Shown here in pieces: positions 44,195 through 50,754 of a DNA stretch of 50,754 nucleotides (positions are counted from its first letter, which is position 1; the number at the start of each line of letters is the position of its first letter). The translations under genes were made by a program, and so were the position numbers. The notes under the pieces were generated by a model, which saw only the letters and a program-made list of their open reading frames with translations, made no database searches and was not told the DNA's origin. Source of the DNA: Heterobasidion occidentale (lineage: Eukaryota; Basidiomycota; Agaricomycetes; Russulales; Bondarzewiaceae); assembly GCA_039111635.1 (NCBI GenBank), contig JBCAQO010000050.1:1-50754 (forward strand). The letters are read 5' to 3'.

Positions 44195-45480
44195 ATGAAG
44201 GTCCGCCGCATCCATCACCTCTCATGGCCTGATAGAACCTCGGTAAACAACGGCATCCCTGATGACGAAGCTGCCATCACATATGACATGTTCCATCGAG
44301 CCGTCAAAGATCTGATCGCTTCCGGCACCGGATCGCGCATGATCAAGCTCGATCTTGAGCAAGCCTTCCGGAAAATCCCCATCTGACCGGCAGACTGGCA
44401 CCTGCTCGGTTTCACATGGATAAATTCTATTATGACATTGTCTTCGGATTTGGCCTGTGGTCCGCACCATACATTTTTAATCTATTCGCAGAAGCGCTTC
44501 ACTGGATCATCGCGCATCATATTCCCAGCCGCCTCCTACACTATCTCGATGACTTCATTGCAATATTTTCCCCTAACATGGCGCTCCTGGACATCCTTGA
44601 CGCTAAGAACTGGATTATGAATCTTGGCCATACCCTCGGTCTGCACTTCCAGCCCAAAAAAACCCTAGGTCCAGTAACATGCCTGGAGTACCTGGGCCTA
44701 GAACTCGAGTCCATCGCAATGGAGGCTAGGCTCCCCGCTCCGAAACTTGACATCCTGCGTGAGCTTCTCGCAGAATGGTCCGCGCGGTCGTCCTGTACGC
44801 TCCTACAGCTGCAGGAACTTGCAGGCTATCTGCAATTTGTATCGCAGGTAATACCCCTCTCAAGGGCATTCCTACACCATATTTTCCGGTTCATAGCATC
44901 ATTCCGCACCGACCGCTCGCATTGGCGCGTGCCTCGCATGCTCCGACGTGATCTCAATTAGTGGCAGGATGTTGCTACCGCATAGAATGGGATCCGGCTT
45001 CTAACGCCAAGCCGTACCGAGATCCACATCTACACAGATGCCAGTGGTGCAAAAGGGATCAGGGGAACCATAGGCTCGCAATGGTTCTCTTCACGCCTTC
45101 CCCGCCGGCTGCGGAGCCAAGACATCCAATACAAGGAACTATATGCCGTTCTCCATGCCCTCCTTTGCTGGGGCCCGGACCTCACCGGCCGACACATCAT
45201 CTTTCGTGTTGACAATCAAGCTGTTGTCCAAGCGCTTCTCACGCTGTCAAATTGCTCCACCCCGGTTGCGGAGCTTCTGCGCCGCTTCCTTAATTTAATA
45301 TGCCGCCTCGACCTAACCTTTTCCGTGGTTTGGCTCTCTTCCAATCAGAACGCGCTTGCTGACGCTGCTTCTCGTTTTAACTATACTCGATTATTTGATC
45401 TTGCCCCCAATCTCGATTGTCAGCCCTCCTACTGGCGCCTCCGTTTTGGTGGTATCAACGCTTCCGACATGTCACACCCC
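44195..45480 (+). pseudogene. Ngaro-like reverse transcriptase and RNase H
   Basis: RT begins in recognisable form at VRRIHHLSW and SVNNGIPDDEAAITYD, then IKLDLEQAFRKIPI (near 44340). A TGA at 44384-44386 stands where Arg is expected. A small indel near 44424 changes the frame. It goes on with FYYDIVFGFGLWSAPYIFN and the active site HYLDDF (44539-44556). RNase H: TEIHIYTDASGAKGIRG (near 45020), QYKELYAVLHALL, and VDNQAVVQAL, with acidic residues present. Stops also occur at 44959-44961 and 44983-44985, the latter where Trp is expected. The upstream part of pol (43950-44190) is not recognisable. The frame runs into the recombinase, which is read in another phase. Confidence 0.82.
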
Positions 45481-46502
45481 AAGTCGCTTTTTACCTTTGG
45501 CACGGGATCGCGTCTAGCACGCGCGCCACTTACAGTGTTGGCCAGAAATCCTTTATCAATTTTGCTACCATTAGCGGGCACTTCAATCCGGATAGAGCCC
45601 TTCTCCCGGCTAACCAGAACGCCGTCATGGCATGGGTGGCCTGGCTCGGCGGCCGAGTCCAGCCCAAGACCATCAAAGCCTACCTCACTCATCTCAGATC
45701 TCTCCATGTCGACACGGACCTTCCTTTCTTGGCAATCAAAGTGCCGGTTGTCCAGCGCCTCATTCAAGGCATCAAGAGATATCATGGTAAGGCCGGCCGC
45801 AAACCCAAGCAACCAATCACCCTCCCCATTCTTCGCGACATCCTCAGCCACATGCCGGATTCCCCTCAGCAACTCCACCTCCGCGCTGCCTGCTGCCTCG
45901 CCTACTCCGCCTTGCTCCGCTGCGGAGAATTCACGACACGTGAAGGCACCCGCCGAGGCTTCGGCACCGAGACCGGCCTCACAGTCGGTTCCATCAGACT
46001 ACTCCCTAATGCCACTAACCCGACTCACGCGACGATCTTCCTCCCCAGCTCTAAAACCGAGCCCTTCCGCAAAGGCACCACCATCATGGTTGCCACCGCT
46101 CCTCCCGGCTCCGCGACCTGCCCAGTGGTCGCGCTCAAAGCCCTCTTTGAGGCGGAAACCCAGCCAGAAACCGCTGCGCTATTCAAAGAACGCCCCGGCA
46201 TGCCGCTCTCTCGCGGCTTCTTCCTCAAAACGATCCGGGCCGCTCTTCTCCACGTGGGGTACAATCCTTCGGAATTTGCCGGCCACAGCTTCCGACGCGG
46301 CGCCGCCTCCTCCGCAGCAGTTGCCGGTTATTCGGACTATGAGATTCAACTCCTAGGCCGATGGCGCAGCGATGCCTTCAAGCTCTACCTCAAGGTAGAC
46401 CAGGCCCGCCTTCTTCAATTATCCAGAACTCTTCATTTGGCTCTCCCTCAGCCGACCGCTTTCGACCCTCCGGGTCTTCGCGGCCTTCCTGTCATGGCTT
46501 GA
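45417..46502 (+). CDS. Tyrosine recombinase of the Ngaro-like element
   Basis: An open frame of 361 codons without breaks. It is the retroelement integrase: a tyrosine recombinase that joins the DNA copy to the target without a target duplication. Recombinase similarity begins near residue 25 (FYLWHGIASSTRATYSVGQ, an N-terminal core-binding part). Catalytic residues are visible: R168 (LLRCGEF), K213 (SSKTEPFRKG), H290 and R293 (GHSFRRGAA), W316 (LGRWRS, where some relatives have His) and the nucleophile Y324 (FKLYLK). The true start is uncertain. The first 20 residues overlap the RNase H frame, and the protein may be made from a fused pol or by a frameshift. The recombinase of a Crypton is the alternative, but the adjacent RT makes this unlikely. 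Confidence 0.88.
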   Translation: MSALLLAPPFWWYQRFRHVTPQVAFYLWHGIASSTRATYSVGQKSFINFATISGHFNPDRALLPANQNAVMAWVAWLGGRVQPKTIKAYLTHLRSLHVDTDLPFLAIKVPVVQRLIQGIKRYHGKAGRKPKQPITLPILRDILSHMPDSPQQLHLRAACCLAYSALLRCGEFTTREGTRRGFGTETGLTVGSIRLLPNATNPTHATIFLPSSKTEPFRKGTTIMVATAPPGSATCPVVALKALFEAETQPETAALFKERPGMPLSRGFFLKTIRAALLHVGYNPSEFAGHSFRRGAASSAAVAGYSDYEIQLLGRWRSDAFKLYLKVDQARLLQLSRTLHLALPQPTAFDPPGLRGLPVMA

Positions 46503-46829
46503 GGTCGGCCCCAGGATCTAGTCCCGAGGCTTGCCTTGAGTTCTCAGGGGCCACAAATGTCACACATTTGTCATGCCTGTCCCGAAGAAGCTTCTCAATT
46601 CAGACGCTTCTTTCTCGTTTTAGATATCGCTTCCCTTCTTGTCACTTAGTCACATTGATCGCCGTCAAAGTCATTGTCAACCTCACCGAGGCCAGGTTGC
46701 TCCCACTTGTTCCGAGGAGCCAGAGCTTCGGCCATACCAGCATATTCAGGGTGGGAGAAGAGGGACATAGTGGGTGTGTGTGGGATCAAAGAGTGTAGGG
46801 GTGGGGGAAAGGTGGGAGGTTGCGCGTGA
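46503..46829. other. Region after the recombinase
   Basis: No gene recognised. The 3' repeats of the Ngaro-like element should lie here or slightly further right. A small frame on the minus strand (MSLFSHPEYAGMAEALAP, about 46770) is noted only as unexplained. Confidence 0.35.
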
Positions 46830-47450
46830 GGCGACATGAGCCACAAGTCTGCCAACGCGTGTCTCAGCCACCAGCCTCGTTTGCGACGGCGGGTCACGCG
46901 AGCACGCACAGAGCAGCACAACCCTCGCGATACATGCGCCCCGTGCAGACAGTGTACGCTGGAGGAGGCGCGCGGCCGTCATGTGTGTGCCATGGACGCA
47001 CATGTGGCCGTCATGCATGTGTGGGCAGTGTGCACTGGAGAGAGTGTGTGCGGCCGCTGTGCGTGAGCACTAGGTGCCCACGTCCGGCCGTCGTTTGCGA
47101 GCAGGCAGCGCGTGCTGGAGGGTGTGCGCGGCTGCTATGCATGAGCGGTGGGTGCCCGTGCTGAAGCGCACGCCCGGCCATTGTTTGTGAGCGCTGAGTG
47201 CCCGAGCCCGGCCATTGTTTGCGAGCGGGCAGCGCATGCTGGAGGGCATGTGAGTGCAGCCGTTGTTTGCAAGCGGAGAGCGCATGCTGGAGGGCATGCG
47301 CGGCCACTATGCATGAGCGATGGGTGCCCGCACTGAAGCCCGCGCCCAGCCGTTGTTTGCAAGCACTGAGTGTCAGCACCCGGCTGTTGTTTGCAAGCGG
47401 GCAGCGCGTGCTGGATGGTGTGCGTGGCGGCCGCTATGTGTGAGCGCTAG
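46830..47450. repeat. GC-rich minisatellite with a higher-order period
   Basis: Recurring module GTTGTTTGCAAGCGGGCAGCG (varied) followed by GTGCTGGAGGG, and a second module GGCCGCTATGCATGAGCG (varied) followed by GGTGCCCG. Long units start near 47084 and 47260 (176 bp apart). Short units start near 47176 and 47349 (173 bp apart). Earlier copies (46860-47080) are more diverged. Long frames on both strands here follow from the repeat and are not genes. Confidence 0.75.
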
Positions 47451-48699
47451 ATGTTTGCTCGGTCATTGTGTGCGGACAGTGTGCCCACGCCGCCATCGTG
47501 CATGTGCGTGGAGTGTGCGCGGCGGCATTCATCATTTGTTGTGTGAGAGGAAGGATGCTGGCAGGAGGAGGAGGCAGCGGAAGGTGGTGTGGGCTGGGAG
47601 TGCATGCACAGCTTTTGTGCGGAAGCAGGGAATGTACCGCGCGCGCTGTTCCTCGCGATAGGCAAGGCTTGTAGATTAGCGATTGTTGTACTAATTATGA
47701 ATGTGCTTACCTCTGCTTGCGTGTGAGACCCATTAGGGGCTAGGATGAGGGGAGGGAGAGAGAGGAAGACAGGGGGTGTTGGCGCTTGTCTAGCAAGGTG
47801 GAGGGGTGCCGAGGGTGCCAAAACCGTCTTGTGATGACGGTTGACCGTCTTTTTTTGGCCCTGTGACGGTGGCACTCACAGTTTGGCCGGCAAGTGGGGT
47901 GAAAATGCCACTGTAGACAAGACTTTCCCAGAGTCAAAAAGACGTTCGGGCGTGCAAAAAAGATGTTCTGTCACCCGCACGCACTTGGCATGGGGACGTC
48001 TAGGGACTGCCGCTCAGGTTTTGGATTCCGCTCGCACGCTCAGACACTGTGCTCCCGGTGTTCCCCCACAGCATTCTTGTGGCCTGGCAAGAGGTTGTAC
48101 GGCTCCCCATTCCACCCTTGTCTGACCCTTGCTGTCTCCCACCTCTCGACACCTTTCAATGCGATCTCACAAAGTCTGCAGAGTCCCAGGAGCTCTAGAG
48201 CATGTATACTGCTAAGTGCTATAGTAAACCAATGTATGTCCTTCCTCCCTCTTTTTTCGGCGCTGCGTGAGCCCCATCACCACCGTCCATCACCCACCAC
48301 CCCGCCCCCCTCTCCAAGCCTACGACGCCATCATCAGGGCGTGACAACAGCCAGACGGTTTCACACGCACGTCAGCACATGCGTGCGTGCGTGGGGGTCA
48401 GGGGCGCCACGTGCTCGGGACGCGCTTGGGGTTTGGATCCGTGCCCAGTCCAGGCACGGTCGCGTGAGGCGAGCCTCAATCACGCCTCAGTGACGGGGCG
48501 TGAGAGGCATGCTGTGACGGGTCTGTGATGGAACCGTCTTTGTTTGGGGTCGAAGCCGCACTTCTTCTGCCTCCTTCATTGAGTTGTCACAACAGTTCTC
48601 TGGTCGCCAATCATCATTGTTAGATGGTCGGCCAACAAGGGCACTAATGACAGTGCCCTAGCTATCTAGCAGTGCATAAGGCTTACTAGATGGCAATAT
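47451..48699. other. GC-rich spacer
   Basis: No gene recognised on either strand. A short palindrome, GACGGT-TG-ACCGTC, lies at about 47838. TGACGG words recur near 47870 and 48490-48540. Confidence 0.4.
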
Positions 48700-49082
48700 T
48701 GTTGAGCGCAGTGACAATGAAGCAACTAGCACAGAGAGAGTGCCAAAAAGAAGCTCTATAACGACAGGACTGTGGTCTGGAGGGTAAGAGTCTAAGTAGA
48801 TACAAAGAAGAGAAGGGAGCGCACCTGTGGTCCAGAGGGTAAGAGTCTGAAGAAAGAATCACCCTTGGACCACAGGTATTTACGCTACAAAGAACAATAA
48901 GAAACAAAATAGGAAGGTATGACATCAACGGGTCATTACAGGTGGTCCACCTTGTGGAGCGGTCAACAGCTCCACCTGTAGGTTGGTCCAGAGTGTCAAT
49001 GACATCACACAGGACCACCTAAGTTGGCTAACCCGGTGAAAGAACTGAAACAAAGTGAGACAAGGTGAAACAAAGTGAGACA
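48700..49082 (-). mobile_element. Truncated Copia LTR
   Basis: Reverse orientation, starting TGTTGAGCGCAGTG. It matches the LTR family up to the segment AAAGTGAGACA, then stops. About 145 bp of the LTR start are missing. At the variant site it has a third form (read in LTR sense: TAGCCAACTTAGG). It is more diverged than the other LTRs, so probably older. Confidence 0.88.
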
Positions 49083-50754
49083 CCTACTTATTTTAGATTA
49101 ACTCCAAGTTGCTATCTTCTAAAAAATCTAGCCATCTGTTTACACACTTGTTTATTTTGCTGGCAGGAACAGCATGGCCAGCAAATAATCTTAGTATGAC
49201 TTAATACTAGAAATTGGCTTGACCTAGTTATTTATTTAGTAAACTATTTATCAGATCGCATGGTCCACACATTATTTGCAAGGAAGCATAATTTATAATA
49301 TGCTTGTCTATAAAGCTGACATTTGCTTCATGGTAATGCTACAACTAATACTGTCCTCCATTCTGTTATTCTCATATGTAGCTTTATAATCATGCTTATG
49401 TGCTTGGGCAATATTTGTGACTATCTCTTACACCAATAAATTGTTATTGACAAGCTTGTATACACCAAAAACCTAGCTGATGTTTCAAAGATTTTAATTA
49501 AGTACTTTAAAGTAAGCATTGAGAAAAAACAAAAAATAAACATATTATAAGGTTCATAAAGATAGGTGTTATGATTATAGCAATAATGAGATATGACTTA
49601 AAATGCAGTTGAAAGCCAGCAACATATATCTTGTTCACTTTATTTACAACATGTGCTCCAATGTGATAGTCAATTACCACGTTGTTAGAGAGAGTTGGTA
49701 TAAAGACAAGAAATATATATTGTATATCTTTCAATAAAAATGAAGTCATGTGAATGTCATGCCTAGTCATAATACTAGGCTTTTATTATATATCTGTCAA
49801 AAAAGGTATACAAAAAGTTATGTGAAAGTTATAAATTGTTAAAATTGGATATAAATTCCATACAACTTTTGTATTACTTTTTTAATAGATATATGACAAA
49901 AGTCTAATTTTGTGACTGAGCATGATGCTTACTTAAATTTATATTTTTACTAAGTATATCCCATTATTATGGTGTATAGCATTTACTGTGCTAGAAAAAA
50001 TAACCTACTATAAAAGACAAACATGTAGATATTATTATATATTAGAATAAGATAAGAACAACCTACTATATTAGCAGTATATAAGGAACCCATGCTAGAG
50101 CATTGATTCTTAAGGCATTGAGGAGGTAGCTATTCTAGTTTCTAAAACTCATGATAGGACAGGCTATGCAGCATACCGTTGGTATAAAAAAGATCCTTGA
50201 CATCTAAATAATCTTAGAGTATAGCACTTGTAAACACAGAGAGGGCATAAATAGGCCCCTTATATTGCCAAATGTTAGAGCTAAATACATAAAGTGTTAA
50301 TGTGGCATAATAACTATCAAAGGATTAAAAAATACTCAACCAAATACATATGCTATTATCAAATCTAGGGTAGGGAAGAGTTAGCTTTATGAATATATCA
50401 AGGACCAAGAGCATAAGTGCCTTACAGACTAAAGATGGCTAGGATACAAGCATTATCAAAGTAGTGTATCTAAATTCTTTGGATAGCAATATCTGGTACA
50501 AGAGTGCTACAAAAAGGGATATAGGGGGAGTGTCAAGTAAATTTGACATAGGTAGATTATATCATGCTTGAGGAGAAGGCAGGTAAAGAAACTGTAAAGC
50601 AAATTATTGCATGTCCTTAGCCTAAAGTATATTTAAGATAGGTCTAGCCTACAAGACTTTAGTGCAAAAGTATAAGCCATTGACATTAAAGTGTTTAAAA
50701 TACTTTATTATATCATTGATATTTGTCCCCCTTTCTAAGTGCCAAGACCTCATT
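49083..50754. other. AT-rich region, nothing recognised
   Basis: Strongly AT-rich with no long frame and no recognisable protein similarity. The base composition changes sharply at the truncated LTR, which suggests a break point or an old, heavily mutated repeat. Confidence 0.5.

Larger units (their letters stand above)
33190..46510 (+). mobile_element. DIRS-order (Ngaro-like) retrotransposon, interrupted
   Basis: The order is gag, RT, RNase H, tyrosine recombinase, as in Ngaro elements, which use a tyrosine recombinase instead of a DDE integrase. The 33476-43389 part is a Copia insertion. The split direct repeats expected at the ends of such elements were not found, so both outer limits are only the coding limits. 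Confidence 0.8.

Noticed and set aside
45325..46356. 343-codon + strand frame overlapping the tyrosine recombinase
   Set aside because: Only its first part is the end of RNase H. The rest is the wrong phase of the recombinase gene, whose catalytic motifs are in the other frame.
46820..47661. Several overlapping Cys- and Arg-rich frames on both strands
   Set aside because: They come from the GC-rich minisatellite. Frames repeat with the DNA repeat and occur on both strands.
47820..48550. Possible MITE with TGACGG-type ends
   Set aside because: The two sides do not form a convincing terminal inverted repeat and no target duplication was found.
49450..49510. Possible Copia RNase H end (YTKNLADVSKI)
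   Set aside because: The few matching residues are not supported by similarity upstream, and the region is too AT-rich to trust short matches.

Overview
The window is repeat-dense nuclear DNA from a fungus, most likely a mushroom-forming basidiomycete (Agaricomycetes). The evidence is a Plavaka-type DNA transposase gene with 52-61 nt GT-AG introns, a chromodomain Ty3/Gypsy element, a DIRS-order (Ngaro-like) tyrosine-recombinase retrotransposon, and a family of Ty1/Copia elements. No intact host housekeeping gene, tRNA gene or CRISPR array was recognised. Almost everything is mobile DNA in different stages of decay.

Layout. 0.2-2.0 kb: remnant of an unrecognised multi-exon gene. 2.8-8.8 kb: Plavaka transposase pseudogene, split by a solo Copia LTR with a perfect 5-bp target duplication and by a second unidentified insertion, and ending in a 31-bp tandem array. 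9.4-10.2 kb: unrecognised reading frame. 10.5-14.5 kb: decayed Ty3/Gypsy pol on the + strand with an extra ORF downstream. 14.6-24.35 kb: minus-strand chromodomain Ty3/Gypsy element (LTR, 2.6 kb non-coding region with short repeats, third ORF, pol, gag; 5' end missing). 24.4-33.1 kb: a decayed ~70-bp satellite with a palindromic core, interrupted by a nearly complete Copia element (25459-31050, TSD GGACA) and by a solo LTR (32072-32602, TSD CTCTG). 33.19-46.5 kb: Ngaro-like element (gag, RT-RNase H, tyrosine recombinase) whose gag gene is split by a 9.9 kb block of two nested Copia copies with three LTRs. 46.8-47.45 kb: GC-rich minisatellite. 48.7-49.1 kb: truncated Copia LTR. 49.1 kb to the end: AT-rich sequence with nothing recognisable.

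Two modes of decay are visible. The older elements (Plavaka, both Ty3/Gypsy copies and, in its stop codons, the Ngaro RT) carry CpG-type transitions: CGA to TGA stops, and catalytic or conserved Asp changed to Asn where the codon follows a C. The Copia copies are closely similar to one another and broken almost only by small indels, so they are either young or affected by assembly error.

The insertion order can be read from target duplications and interrupted frames: Plavaka, then a Copia LTR inside it; Ngaro, then Copia B inside its gag, then Copia C inside B, then LTR-LTR recombination that removed the end of B.
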